Source: Streptomyces tsukubensis (lineage in GTDB: Bacteria > Actinomycetota > Actinomycetes > Streptomycetales > Streptomycetaceae). Taken from it: a stretch of DNA of 64,000 nucleotides. Each line of letters starts with the position of its first letter. Within the stretch, counting starts at the first letter, position 1. The translations under genes were made by a program, and so were the position numbers. The notes beneath the pieces were generated by a model that was not told the DNA's origin, searched no databases, and saw only the letters and a program-made list of their open reading frames with translations. Below are positions 42,260 through 51,028 of this stretch, piece by piece. The stretch covers positions 2,564,501 through 2,628,500 of the forward strand of contig NZ_CP020700.1 in NCBI RefSeq assembly GCF_003932715.1, in the 5' to 3' direction.

Positions 42260-43786
42260 TCAGACCGGGGTCTTCGCCCCGGGGTCCGCCGCCGTGGCGG
42301 CGGGCACGGGCTCGCCGTCACCGTCGCGGCCCGCGAGCCGCTCCCGCCAGTGGGCGAGGATCGCCTCGTCCGTGGGCCGGGTCAGCAGGCTGACGACGAC
42401 GTACGCGGCGAGCGACGACAGCAGGCCGTAGTAGACGGGTTCGGTGGCGAGGATGCCGTACGACGCCATCAGGCCGATCACCGCGAGTCCGCCGACGGCG
42501 ACGGCGGCCAGCGCGCCCTGGACGGTGCCGCGCTTCCACAGCAGTCCGCCGAGGATCGGCACCAGCAGCCCGCCGACCAGGAGGTTGTACGCCACGGTCA
42601 GCGCCTGGACCACATCGTTAAGCGCGATGGCGATCGCGACCACCGCGATCCCCATGGCCAGGATGAAGACCCGGTTCCCCTTGACCTCGTCGTGCGGCTC
42701 GTCCGCGGCGGAACCGGCCGCCCCCGCATCGGCCGCCCCGGCCCCGGCTCCCGAGCCGAGCCCCCGCAGCTTGGACCAGATGTCGTTGTTGGCGACGGTG
42801 GCACAGGCGATCAGGGCTCCGGAGGAGGTCGACATCACGGCGGCCAGGGCGGCGGCCAGCACCAGCCCGCGGGCGCCCATCGGCAGCTCGTCCTTGACGA
42901 TCAGCGCGAAGGCGTCGTCGGGGTTGGCGAGGTTCGGGTAGAGCACCTTGGCCGCGGTGCCGATCACGGCCCCCGCGACGGCGTACACCAGACAGTAGGT
43001 GCCGGCCGCGGTGCCGCCCCAGCGGGCGACCTTGTCGCTGCGGGCGGTGAAGACCCGCTGCCAGATGTCCTGCCCGATGAGCATGCCGAAGGTGTAGATC
43101 AGCACATAGGTGAAGATCGTCTCGCCGCCGATGCCGAGCGGGGCGAAGTACTCGTCGGGCAGCTCGGCCCGCATCTCGCTCCAGCCGCCCGCCTTGACGA
43201 CCGCGACCGGCAGCAGGATCAGCAGCACGCCGACCGTCTTGACGACGAACTGCACCATGTCGGTCAGGGTGATCGACCACATGCCGCCGAGCGTGGAGTA
43301 GGCGACGACGACGGCGCCGCCGAGGACGATCGACAGCGTCCGGTTCACATCGAACAGGACGTCGAAGATGGTGGCGTAGGCGATCGTCGACGTGACCGCC
43401 AGCATCAGGGTGTACGCCCACATCACCAGGCCCGAGATCAGCCCGGCCCGGCCGCCGTACCGCAGGTCGAGCATCTCCGAGACGGTGTAGACCTTCAGCC
43501 GGGCGATCCGGGCGGAGAAGAGGACCGAGAGCGCGAGCAGGCCGAAGCCGATGGTGAGGACCATCCAGGCGCCGGACAGGCCGTGTTTGTAGCCGAGGCC
43601 GACACCGCCGATGGTGGAGGCGCCGCCGAGGACGATGGCGGCCATGGTGCCGGAGTACATGGCCGGGCCGAGCCGGCGCCCGGCGACCAGGAATTCGCTC
43701 TTGGACTTGGCGCGGCGCATACCCCACCAGCCCATACCGAGCATTCCGGCCAGATAGACGACGATCACCGCGTAGTCGACAGCCAT
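42260..43786 (-). CDS. Sodium:solute symporter (SSS family)
   Basis: Length is 508 aa with GGGAGGGAG before the ATG. Around 13 hydrophobic helices begin at VDYAVIVVYLAGMLGMGWWG. The SSS hallmarks include FLVAGRRLGPAMYSGTMAA, SEMLDLRYGGRAGLISGLVM, a core TM region YSTLGGMWSITLTDMVQF and the Na-site-like LAAALAAVMSTSSGALIA. A hydrophilic loop (Gly/Ala-rich, then EPHDEVKGN) separates late helices. It couples Na+ entry to uptake of an organic solute. Its neighbours (ureohydrolase, ThDP enzyme and divergent PucR) suggest arginine, agmatine or another guanidino compound as cargo, by inference. Confidence 0.9.
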   Translation of the reverse strand: MAVDYAVIVVYLAGMLGMGWWGMRRAKSKSEFLVAGRRLGPAMYSGTMAAIVLGGASTIGGVGLGYKHGLSGAWMVLTIGFGLLALSVLFSARIARLKVYTVSEMLDLRYGGRAGLISGLVMWAYTLMLAVTSTIAYATIFDVLFDVNRTLSIVLGGAVVVAYSTLGGMWSITLTDMVQFVVKTVGVLLILLPVAVVKAGGWSEMRAELPDEYFAPLGIGGETIFTYVLIYTFGMLIGQDIWQRVFTARSDKVARWGGTAAGTYCLVYAVAGAVIGTAAKVLYPNLANPDDAFALIVKDELPMGARGLVLAAALAAVMSTSSGALIACATVANNDIWSKLRGLGSGAGAGAADAGAAGSAADEPHDEVKGNRVFILAMGIAVVAIAIALNDVVQALTVAYNLLVGGLLVPILGGLLWKRGTVQGALAAVAVGGLAVIGLMASYGILATEPVYYGLLSSLAAYVVVSLLTRPTDEAILAHWRERLAGRDGDGEPVPAATAADPGAKTPV

Positions 43787-43971
43787 CGGCTCTCCCTCCC
43801 GCTTCCGTTTCCGGTCCCCCGGGTCCCTGTTACCTGGTCGTACGTGGTCTTACGTGGTCGTACACGGCCCCGCGTGCCGCAGATGCGGCCGCACCCGCCC
43901 CCACCCGCCCACCCGTTCACCGGGCGGCGGCAGCGTGCCGCCCCCCGACCGTAGGTGGCCGGAAAGAAACC

Positions 43972-45705
43972 ATGAAGTGTACGTTTCCTCCATTCCTGAT
44001 GGCCCTGATGGATGGACCGCACATGCCGACCGTGCCGGAATGCGCGCCGCCGACCCCGCCGAGCCCACTGACCTCACTGACCCCGCTCACACCGCTGACG
44101 TCCCCGACACCGCCCGTTCCGCTGGGCGCGCTGCTGGCCCGGGAGGACCTCGGGCTGCGGCGGATCGCGGGGCCCGGGGACCCGGAGCCGGTGGTGCACT
44201 GGGTCCACACCTCGGAGATGGCCGACCCGTATCCGTATCTCCTCGGCGGGGAACTGCTGCTGAGCGCCGGAGTGCAGCTCGCGGACCCCGACACCTATGT
44301 GGCCCGGCTGGTGGAGGCGGGCGCGGCGGCGCTCGGCTTCGGGGTGGCGCCGGTGTACGACACGGTGCCCGCCGGGCTGGTGGCGGCCTGCGACCGGTAC
44401 GGGCTGCCGCTGGTCGAGGTGCCGCCGAGGACCCCGTTCACGGCCGTGGCCCGGGCGGTCTGGCAGCTGATGGCCCTGGCCCGCCACCACGAACTGCGCC
44501 GGGTGGCCCGGGCTCAGCAGGGTCTGGCGACCGCGGCGGCCCGGCCGGACCCGGTTCCGGCGGTGCTCGGCCAGCTCGCGTCCCGGCTCGGCGGCCGGGC
44601 GGTGCTGCTGGCGGCCGACGGCACCGAACTCGCCGCCGCCGGACGCCCGCTGTCCGGTCCGGCCGCGCGGGCGCTGGGCAGACTCGCGGCCGTGGTGCGC
44701 CCCGCAGCGCCGGACGCTCCCGACGCCGTCCGCCCGAAGGCCCCTGCCCCGAGCCCGAAGGCACATACCGCCGCATCCGGCAGCGGCGAAGGGCGGGTGG
44801 CACCTCCTACGGGTCATACGGGCCCGTCGGCACCGGACCTTCCGGCCGCACCCGGGGCCAAGGGCGTCTCCGCCGCTTCCGACACCGCCGACGGCACCCG
44901 TCTCGCCGCCTACGCCGTGGGCAGCCGCGGTCTTGTGCTCGGCCTGGCCACCCCCGACCGCGAACCGGGCGATCACACCGTCGCCGGGGTCGCGGTCGTC
45001 CTGCTCTCCTTGCTGACCGCCCCCGGGCAGGGCGGCGGCTCGGGCCGTGACGCCGCCCTCGTCCGGCTGCTGCTGGGCGCCGATCCGGCCGCCACCGCCG
45101 CCGAACTCGGCGGCGACCGGTGGACCGCCGTCCGGGCCCGCCCGGGCCGCGGCGGCACGACCCCGTTCGCCACGGCCGCCCTCGGCGCGGCCCTCGGCAG
45201 CCCGCTGGTCGATCCGGCGCCCGACGGGACGGTCCGCGTCCTGCTCCCCCGCGCGGTGGACGACGTGCCCGCGCAGCCGGGCTGGGTGCTCGGGGTCGGC
45301 GGCCCGGCCGGACCCGGCAGCCTCGCGGACTCCGACACCCAGGCCGCACGGGCGCTGGACACGGCGACAGCGGCCCGCCGGGACGTGGCCGTGCACCGCC
45401 CGGGCCCGCTGACCGCGCTGGTCCCGCCCGCCGAGGCCGCCGCCCACGCCAGGACGCTGCTCGCCCCGCTCGCCGACGCGCCCGCGCTCCGCGAGACCCT
45501 GCGGGCCTGGCTGTCGCTGCACGGCAGCTGGGACCGTACGGCAGCGGCGCTCGGCATCCACCGGAACACGGTCCGCCAGCGCATCGCCCGCTGCGCCGCC
45601 CTCCTCGGCACACCCGCCACCCGCACGAGTGCCGCCGTCCCCGCCGATCTGGACGACGCGGACGTCCGCGCGGAGCTGTGGTTCGCCCTGCGTTCCCTGC
45701 CCTGA
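43972..45705 (+). CDS. PucR-family transcriptional regulator
   Basis: ATG 43972 (577 aa) follows GGAAAG; ATG 44023 is an alternative. An N-terminal Pro/Leu/Thr repeat (PLTSLTPLTPLTSPTPP) precedes the PucR sensor domain (LLAREDLGLRRIAG, VHTSEMADPYPYLLGGELLL). A ~60-residue low-complexity linker (Ala/Pro/Ser, around residues 245-305) splits the protein. The C-terminus has the PucR helix-turn-helix: LSLHGSWDRTAAALGIHRNTV and RQRIARCAALLG. PucR proteins activate catabolism of purines, amino acids or amines. It is divergent from the symporter-ureohydrolase-ThDP genes and is their likely regulator; the 185-bp gap presumably holds its site. Confidence 0.88.
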   Translation: MKCTFPPFLMALMDGPHMPTVPECAPPTPPSPLTSLTPLTPLTSPTPPVPLGALLAREDLGLRRIAGPGDPEPVVHWVHTSEMADPYPYLLGGELLLSAGVQLADPDTYVARLVEAGAAALGFGVAPVYDTVPAGLVAACDRYGLPLVEVPPRTPFTAVARAVWQLMALARHHELRRVARAQQGLATAAARPDPVPAVLGQLASRLGGRAVLLAADGTELAAAGRPLSGPAARALGRLAAVVRPAAPDAPDAVRPKAPAPSPKAHTAASGSGEGRVAPPTGHTGPSAPDLPAAPGAKGVSAASDTADGTRLAAYAVGSRGLVLGLATPDREPGDHTVAGVAVVLLSLLTAPGQGGGSGRDAALVRLLLGADPAATAAELGGDRWTAVRARPGRGGTTPFATAALGAALGSPLVDPAPDGTVRVLLPRAVDDVPAQPGWVLGVGGPAGPGSLADSDTQAARALDTATAARRDVAVHRPGPLTALVPPAEAAAHARTLLAPLADAPALRETLRAWLSLHGSWDRTAAALGIHRNTVRQRIARCAALLGTPATRTSAAVPADLDDADVRAELWFALRSLP

Positions 45706-45821
45706 CCCCGGCCGACTGCAGGTTTCCGGCCGCACCGGGCCCGTCCGGAGCCCCGGCCATCGCCCCGGCGACTCTGGACAGGCCCCGTGACCTACGGGTA
45801 ACTTCGGCCACGGGCGACCGT

Positions 45822-45837
45822 CTGAGCAAGCGCTTAG
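45822..45837. promoter_or_regulatory. Imperfect palindrome upstream of acyl-CoA dehydrogenase
   Basis: CTGAGCAAGCGCTTAG contains the perfect core AAGCGCTT with partly symmetric flanks and lies 75 bp before the start. It could be a TetR or LacI-type operator. A CCCGT-N5-ACGGG repeat (45784-45798) lies just upstream. Confidence 0.4.
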
Positions 45838-45912
45838 CCAACGGCTCGCCCCACGGAGCACAGGACACAGCACCCAGGGACAGCCGCAGGCACCGCGAGA
45901 AGGAGGGCGTTC

Positions 45913-47070
45913 ATGCGCCGCACCGTGTACAACGAGGACCACGAGGCGTTCCGCGAGACCATCCGCGCCTTCATCGAGGCCGAGGTCGTCCCCGTGTACG
46001 ACGAGTGGTACGCGGCCGGGCAGGCCCCCCGCGACTTCTACTACAAGCTCGGTGAGCTGGGCGTCTTCGGTATCGAGGTCCCCGAGGAGTACGGCGGCGC
46101 GGGCGAGACGTCCTTCAAGTTCCAGGCGGTCATCACCGAGGAAGCCGCCCGGGCCGCGGTCTCCTTCGGCGGTTCCGGGGTGCATGTCGCGCTCTGCCTC
46201 CCCTATCTGCTGGAGTACGGCACCGAGGAGCAGAAGAAGCGCTGGCTGCCCGACTTCGTCTCCGGCGCCGCCATGTACGCGATCGCGATGACCGAGCCCG
46301 GCACCGGCTCCGACCTGGCAGGCATGAAGACCACCGCCAGGCTCTCCGAGGACGGCACGCACTACGTCCTCAACGGCGCGAAGACCTTCATCACCGGCGG
46401 TGTCCACGCCGACCGGGTCATCGTCTGCGCCCGGACCGCGCCGCCGAGCGCCGAGGACCGCCGCCACGGCATATCCCTGTTCGTCGTGGACACGAAGCTG
46501 CCCGGGTACGCGGTGGGCCGCAAGCTCGACAAGCTGGGCCTGCGGACCTCGGACACCGCCGAACTGTCCTTCACGGACGTCAGGGTCCCCGCCGAGGACC
46601 TGCTCGGCGAGGAGCACAAGGGCTTCTCCTACCTGGGCCGGAACCTCCCGCAGGAGCGGCTGGCGATCGCCGTCGGCGCCTATGCGCAGGCCAAGGCCGC
46701 GATCCGGTTCGCCCAGCAGTACGTCACCGACCGCACGGTCTTCGGACAGCCGGTGGCCTCCTTCCAGAACACCAAGTTCGAACTGGCCGCCTGCCAGGCC
46801 GAGGTGGACGCCGCCGAGGCCGTCGCCGACCGTGCCCTGGAGGCCCATGACGCGGGCGAACTGACCGCCGCCGAGGCCGCGTCGGCGAAGCTGTTCTGCA
46901 CCGAGGTCGCCCACCGGGTGATCGACCGCTGCCTCCAGCTCCACGGCGGCTACGGCTATATGAACGAGTACCCCATCGCCCGCCTGTACGCGGACAACCG
47001 CGTCAACCGCATCTACGGCGGCACCAGCGAAGTGATGAAGTCGATCATCGCCAAGTCCATGGGCCTCTGA
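45913..47070 (+). CDS. Acyl-CoA dehydrogenase
   Basis: Length is 385 aa; GAGAAGGAGGG precedes the ATG. The normal three-domain fold is present: the helical start DHEAFRETIRAFIEAEVVPVY, the FAD-contacting beta domain AIAMTEPGTGSDLAGMKTTA and TFITGGVHAD, and a C-terminal helical domain ending with the catalytic-Glu region IYGGTSEVMKSIIAKSMGL. FADH2-linked alpha/beta oxidation of a medium or branched acyl-CoA is expected; the chain length is not determinable. A thioesterase gene follows after 19 bp, suggesting a two-gene fatty-acyl-CoA operon. An AAGCGCTT palindrome upstream may be its operator. Confidence 0.92.
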   Translation: MRRTVYNEDHEAFRETIRAFIEAEVVPVYDEWYAAGQAPRDFYYKLGELGVFGIEVPEEYGGAGETSFKFQAVITEEAARAAVSFGGSGVHVALCLPYLLEYGTEEQKKRWLPDFVSGAAMYAIAMTEPGTGSDLAGMKTTARLSEDGTHYVLNGAKTFITGGVHADRVIVCARTAPPSAEDRRHGISLFVVDTKLPGYAVGRKLDKLGLRTSDTAELSFTDVRVPAEDLLGEEHKGFSYLGRNLPQERLAIAVGAYAQAKAAIRFAQQYVTDRTVFGQPVASFQNTKFELAACQAEVDAAEAVADRALEAHDAGELTAAEAASAKLFCTEVAHRVIDRCLQLHGGYGYMNEYPIARLYADNRVNRIYGGTSEVMKSIIAKSMGL

Positions 47071-47089
47071 GGCAACAGGACCCGGCCCC

Positions 47090-48007
47090 ATGAGCATCGC
47101 ACCGTCCTCCGGGCCCGGGGAACCGCCCCCGGACCCGGGCGCCGCGCTGGACGATCTGCTCGGTCTGCTCGACCTCGAACCGATCGAACGGGACATCTTC
47201 CGCGGCCAGTCACGCCCGACGATCGTCCCCCGGGTCTTCGGCGGCCAGGTGGCGGCCCAGGCCCTGGTGGCCGCGGGCCGTACCGTCCCCGCCGAACGGG
47301 GCGCGCACTCCCTGCACGCGTACTTCCTGCGCATGGGGGACCCCGGCGCGCCCATCGTCTACACCGTCGACCGGATCCGCGACGGCATGTCCTTCACCAC
47401 CCGCCGGGTGGTGGCCGTCCAGCACGGCCGGCCGATCTTCCACCTCTCGGCCTCGTTCCAGAGGTACGAGGAGGGGCTGGACCACCAGGCGCCGATGCCG
47501 CCCGCGCCGGACCCCGACACCCTGCCGACGGCGGCCGAGGCCCTGCCCTCGTACGCCCGGCACTTCACCGACCCGGCGGCCGCGGAACGCCTCCTGGAAG
47601 CCCGGGCGGCGGTCGATCTCCGGTACGCCAACCCGCCCCCGTACGCCACCGTCGGCGAGGTCCGCGAACCCCGTTCGCAGGTCTGGTTCCGCACCGCGGG
47701 CAAACTCGACGACGATCCGCTGCTCCACGTCTGTCTGGCGACGTACGTCTCCGATATGACCCTGCTGGACTCGGTGCTGCTGGCCCACGGGCGCGGCGGC
47801 TGGGCCGTCGGTGATGTCATGGGCGCTTCCCTGGACCACGCGATGTGGTTCCACCGGCCGTTCCGCGCCGACGAATGGCTGCTGTACGACCAGGAGTCGC
47901 CGTCCGCGGCCGGCGGCAGGGGGCTCGGCCAGGCCCGGATCTGGACCCGGGACGGACGGCTCGCGATCTCGGTCATCCAGGAGGGGGTCATCCGGGCCCT
48001 GGGCTGA
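47090..48007 (+). CDS. tesB: Acyl-CoA thioesterase II (TesB-like)
   Basis: Length is 305 aa. It is a double hot-dog protein: FRGQSRPTIVPRVFGGQVAAQ and AHSLHAYFLRMGDPGAPIVY in the first half, then SFTTRRVVAVQHGRPIFHLSA. The second half carries ASLDHAMWFHRPFRADEWLLY and ends in GLGQARIWTRDGRLAISVIQEG; His and Asp residues there match the TesB active region. It hydrolyses acyl-CoA to free acid plus CoA. It is encoded 19 bp after an acyl-CoA dehydrogenase gene and so probably relieves CoA trapping in the same pathway. Confidence 0.93.
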   Translation: MSIAPSSGPGEPPPDPGAALDDLLGLLDLEPIERDIFRGQSRPTIVPRVFGGQVAAQALVAAGRTVPAERGAHSLHAYFLRMGDPGAPIVYTVDRIRDGMSFTTRRVVAVQHGRPIFHLSASFQRYEEGLDHQAPMPPAPDPDTLPTAAEALPSYARHFTDPAAAERLLEARAAVDLRYANPPPYATVGEVREPRSQVWFRTAGKLDDDPLLHVCLATYVSDMTLLDSVLLAHGRGGWAVGDVMGASLDHAMWFHRPFRADEWLLYDQESPSAAGGRGLGQARIWTRDGRLAISVIQEGVIRALG

Positions 48008-48143
48008 CCCCCGCGGCCCCACCCCGGCGCCGCAGCCCCGCCCCGGCGCCGCGGTCGGCGGCAAGGTGAACGGCGTGGAGCCGCCACGCGCCGCGGGGCG
48101 TGGCGCACCGGCCGGGGCGCCCGCGCCGCATACGGTCCGCCGT

Positions 48144-49196
48144 ATGACCGATCCGGACGTCCGGCCCCGATCCGCTCCCCCGCCGCCGGAGCCGGAGCGG
48201 CCGGAGAGCGTCACGACGGTGGTCGTCGCCGCCGTGGCCAATCTCGGCATCGCGGCCGCCAAGGCCGTCGCGGGCCTGCTCAGCGGCTCCAGCGCCATGC
48301 TCTCCGAGGCCGCGCACTCGGTCGCCGACACGGTCACCGAGGTCATGCTGCTGACCGCCCTGCGGCGCAGCGAACGGCCGCCCGACGAGGACCACCCCCT
48401 CGGCTACGGTCCTGAGCGGTACATCTGGGCGCTGCTCGCCGCGGTCGCCACCTTCGTCGGCGGCGCGGTGTTCTCCGTGTACGACGGGATCCACACCCTC
48501 ACCCACGGCGAGGAGCCGGGCGACCCCCTGCTGGCGTACATCGTCCTCGGTGTCGCCTTCGTGCTGGAGGCCCTGTCGCTGCGGACCGGGCTGCGCCAGG
48601 TCCGGGCGGAGGCGGCCGGTCTCGGGGTCCCGGCGAAGCACTATCTGCGGTTCACCCCGGACACGGCCGTCAAGGCGGTGGTGATGGAGGACTCTGCGGC
48701 GCTGGCCGGACTACTGCTCGCCGCGGCCGGTCTGCTGGGCACCCAGCTCACCGGCTCGGCGGTGCCCGACGGCATCGCGTCGGTCCTGATCGGACTGCTG
48801 CTGGTGTACGTGGCCTGGGTGCTCGGCCGCAGCAATGCCGGGCTGCTGATCGGCCGGCCGCTGCCGAGGCCGCTGCGGGACGCGGTGCGCGAGGAGATCC
48901 TGACCGTGCCGCACATCGTGGCGGTGCTGGAGCTGACGACGCTCGTCCAGGGGCCGCGGGAGGTGCTGGTGGCGGCGAAGGTCGACTTCCGGGACGCGTC
49001 GAGCGCCCGCCAGGTGGAGTGGGCGTGCGAGGAGGCGGAACAGCAGCTGCGGGAGCGGTTCCCGGCGGTCCGGCGGGTCTATCTGGACCCGACGCCCGGC
49101 ATCGCGGCGGAACGGGACGCGACCGCCCCCGGCGGGGGCCCGGAAGGCGGCGGAGCACCGGAAACCCCCGGCCATGGGCCGGGGCGGGCCGGCTGA
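48144..49196 (+). CDS. Cation diffusion facilitator transporter
   Basis: ATG 48144 gives 350 aa; the longer upstream frame is the thioesterase shadow. Six membrane helices are visible. The first metal site is the HxxxD motif in SEAAHSVADTVTE; the second is replaced by VVMEDSAALAG (Glu-Asp) in helix 5, typical of one CDF subgroup. A cytosolic metallochaperone-like domain follows (VPHIVAVLELTTLVQGPREV, VRRVYLDPTPG), and then a Gly/Pro-rich tail. Such proteins export Zn, Fe, Mn or Co by antiport with H+. No ribosome site is strong. It follows the thioesterase gene by 137 bp and may be independently transcribed. Confidence 0.88.
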   Translation: MTDPDVRPRSAPPPPEPERPESVTTVVVAAVANLGIAAAKAVAGLLSGSSAMLSEAAHSVADTVTEVMLLTALRRSERPPDEDHPLGYGPERYIWALLAAVATFVGGAVFSVYDGIHTLTHGEEPGDPLLAYIVLGVAFVLEALSLRTGLRQVRAEAAGLGVPAKHYLRFTPDTAVKAVVMEDSAALAGLLLAAAGLLGTQLTGSAVPDGIASVLIGLLLVYVAWVLGRSNAGLLIGRPLPRPLRDAVREEILTVPHIVAVLELTTLVQGPREVLVAAKVDFRDASSARQVEWACEEAEQQLRERFPAVRRVYLDPTPGIAAERDATAPGGGPEGGGAPETPGHGPGRAG

Positions 49197-49351
49197 CCTG
49201 CTTCTGCCGCCGGGCGGCCCGGCCACGGATCGGGGCCGGGACCCGGCCCGCGAGCCCGGTCCCGGGCGGCGGACCGGAACCGCAGCCACTGCCCGGCAGC
49301 AGCGGCGCGTCACCGCGCTGCCGCCGCCGCGACAGCGCGGCTCTCGCGAGG

Positions 49352-50143
49352 TCAGACCGGCAGGCCCGCCGCGTCCAGCAGATAGTCCGTCATCGGCTCG
49401 TAGAACCGGGGGTCGTAGACGTGGTCGTCGAGGGGGACCGTCACCTGGAGGGTGCCCTCGGCCTCACCGATGAAGAGCGCGGGATCGTTGGAGTCCGCGT
49501 AGCCGACGGTGTCGAAGCCGCGCTGTGCGGCGCAGCCCGCCCAGCCGTGGTCGGCCACGACCAGATCGGGCAGCGGACTGCCGTCGCGGGCGAGCCCGTC
49601 GAGGATCGCGGCCATCGGCACCGGCGAGTGGGTGTGCCACAGGGTCGCGCCGCGCTCCAGCACGGCGACCCCGGCGACCTGGTAGACCATGCCCTCGTCG
49701 GCCTGCAGCCCGCCCGGGATCGCAACGATCTCGCAGCCCGCGGCGCGCAGCGCGTCGGCGGTCCTGCGATGGACGTCGAGGAGGCCGCCGGGGTGCCCGG
49801 TGGCGAAGAGGACCCGCTCCCGTCCGGCGGCGGCCTTGCGGAGCCGGGCCGCCATGCGGTCCAGGCCGGCCACGGTCAGCTCGGGGTCGATGGTGTCCTG
49901 CCCGGCGCGGTGCTCCGGATCGTCGTTGACGCCGCACCGCTCGGCCATCACGGCGAGCACGTCCTGCTCGTCCGACCAGCGGTCGCCCAGTTCGAGGCCC
50001 AGCCAGTAGTGCCGGTCGCCGTTGGCGAGCCGGCGGTAGTGGGAGAGGTTGTTGTCGCGGGGTGTGGCGACGTCACCGGCGATGCGAGTGCGGACGAGAT
50101 GCTCGACGAGGGCGGCGCGGCTGGGTATCGGCATGGTCACCAT
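49352..50143 (-). CDS. Phosphatase-like protein of Streptomyces
   Basis: ATG 50143 gives 263 aa, though GTG 50140 and ATG 50134 are equally possible and no ribosome site decides. Conserved stretches are RDNNLSHYRRLANGDRHYWLG, VLFATGHPGGLLDVHRRTADA, GLQADEGMVYQVAGVA, LWHTHSPVPMAAIL and VVADHGWAGCAAQRGFDTVGY. Several His and Asp residues (GHPGG, HTHSP, DHGWAG, DSND) look like metal or catalytic ligands. Similar proteins are annotated simply as phosphatase in Streptomyces. I cannot confirm the fold or substrate. It is convergent with the CDF gene and has no operon partner. Confidence 0.65.
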   Translation of the reverse strand: MVTMPIPSRAALVEHLVRTRIAGDVATPRDNNLSHYRRLANGDRHYWLGLELGDRWSDEQDVLAVMAERCGVNDDPEHRAGQDTIDPELTVAGLDRMAARLRKAAAGRERVLFATGHPGGLLDVHRRTADALRAAGCEIVAIPGGLQADEGMVYQVAGVAVLERGATLWHTHSPVPMAAILDGLARDGSPLPDLVVADHGWAGCAAQRGFDTVGYADSNDPALFIGEAEGTLQVTVPLDDHVYDPRFYEPMTDYLLDAAGLPV

Positions 50144-50333
50144 TGTGCCGTCACGGCCGCGCGGACGCCGGGGACCACGGTGGGCGCCCGTGACGTGCCC
50201 GGGAAGCAACCGGGACGCGACCGGGGAAGAACCAGGAACCGACCACTCGGCGTCACGGCAGCGAGCGCCGGAACACCGGAAGCGACACGGCACCACGGCA
50301 TCAGAACACCGGAACCGTCGGGGCGTCAGGTCA

Positions 50334-50930
50334 TCAGGGCGTCAGGGAGGCGAACGCGCCGTGCGCGAGCCTCCGGAGCAACGTTTCGGTACGGGCGCGC
50401 GCCGCCGCGCCCCCGTCGGCCCGGGCGCCCAGATGCGGGGTGGAGTTCAGCAGCCCGAAGACGGCGTGGACGGCGGCCCTGGCCTCGGCCTCCGGCACCT
50501 CGGGGTGGAGTTCCCGTACCGCGGTCACCCAGAGTTCGACGTACTGCCGCTGGAGCTGCCGGACCAGCTTGCGGTCGCTCTCCCTGAGCCGGTCCAGCTC
50601 CCGGTCGTGCAGCGTGATCAGCGGCCGGTCGTCGAGCGCGAAGTCGATATGGCCGTCGATGAGGGAGGCCAGCAGCACCGCGGGGTCCTCGGCCGCCTCC
50701 CGGACCCGCAGCCTGCCGCCGCTCAGCAGCCGTTCGCTGATGCCGACGAGCAGCTCGGCGAGCATCGCCTCCTTGCCCGCGAAATGGCGGTAGAGGCCCG
50801 GGCCGCTGATGCCGACGGCGGCCCCTATCTCGTCCACGCCGACGCCGTGGAATCCGCGCTCCGCGAAGAGCCGCGCGGCCTCTTTGAGGATCTGCTCGCG
50901 GCGGGTGGGCGCGTCCGTCCTGGTGCTCAT
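50334..50930 (-). CDS. TetR-family regulator of the liu operon
   Basis: ATG 50930 is chosen (198 aa); TTG 50939 is the alternative. The N-terminal helix-turn-helix reads RREQILKEAARLFAERGFHGV and VDEIGAAVGISGPGLYRHF. The rest is an all-helical ligand domain. It lies divergent from the acyl-CoA carboxylase/HMG-CoA lyase operon, with two TetR-type palindromes in the 98-bp gap; one overlaps its own -10 (TAGAAT). It therefore probably represses both itself and the operon and is relieved by an acyl-CoA intermediate. No good ribosome site precedes the ATG, so a leaderless or near-leaderless message is possible. Confidence 0.88.
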   Translation of the reverse strand: MSTRTDAPTRREQILKEAARLFAERGFHGVGVDEIGAAVGISGPGLYRHFAGKEAMLAELLVGISERLLSGGRLRVREAAEDPAVLLASLIDGHIDFALDDRPLITLHDRELDRLRESDRKLVRQLQRQYVELWVTAVRELHPEVPEAEARAAVHAVFGLLNSTPHLGARADGGAAARARTETLLRRLAHGAFASLTP

Positions 50931-50952
50931 GGAAAACAATTCTAGACAAGCT

Positions 50953-50970
50953 GGTTAGCGATCGTTAACC
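50953..50970. promoter_or_regulatory. TetR operator 1
   Basis: GGTTAGCGATCGTTAACC pairs at 8 of 9 positions of each half. It lies between the TetR gene and accD1 and overlaps the predicted TetR promoter. Confidence 0.7.
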
Positions 50971-50981
50971 TGAAGGAGAGT

Positions 50982-50997
50982 GTTAACGCTCATTAAC
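50982..50997. promoter_or_regulatory. TetR operator 2
   Basis: GTTAACGCTCATTAAC is a weaker palindrome (6 of 8 pairs) sharing the GTTA...TTAAC ends with operator 1. Its centre is 28 bp away, toward the carboxylase gene. Confidence 0.6.
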
Positions 50998-51028
50998 TGA
51001 CGTCGTCCGGGCAAGGGGGCTCGATTCG

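Noticed and set aside
44074..47355. A 1093-codon open frame on the minus strand across PucR and acyl-CoA dehydrogenase genes
   Set aside because: It is antisense to clearly recognisable genes. Long shadow frames are expected at this GC content, and its product is low-complexity with no domain.
50980..51000. A six-codon leader peptide (GTG TTA ACG CTC ATT AAC TGA) rich in Leu/Ile codons before the liu operon
   Set aside because: The AAGGAG is only 1 nt from the GTG, there is no attenuator hairpin after it, and the sequence is explained by TetR operator 2.
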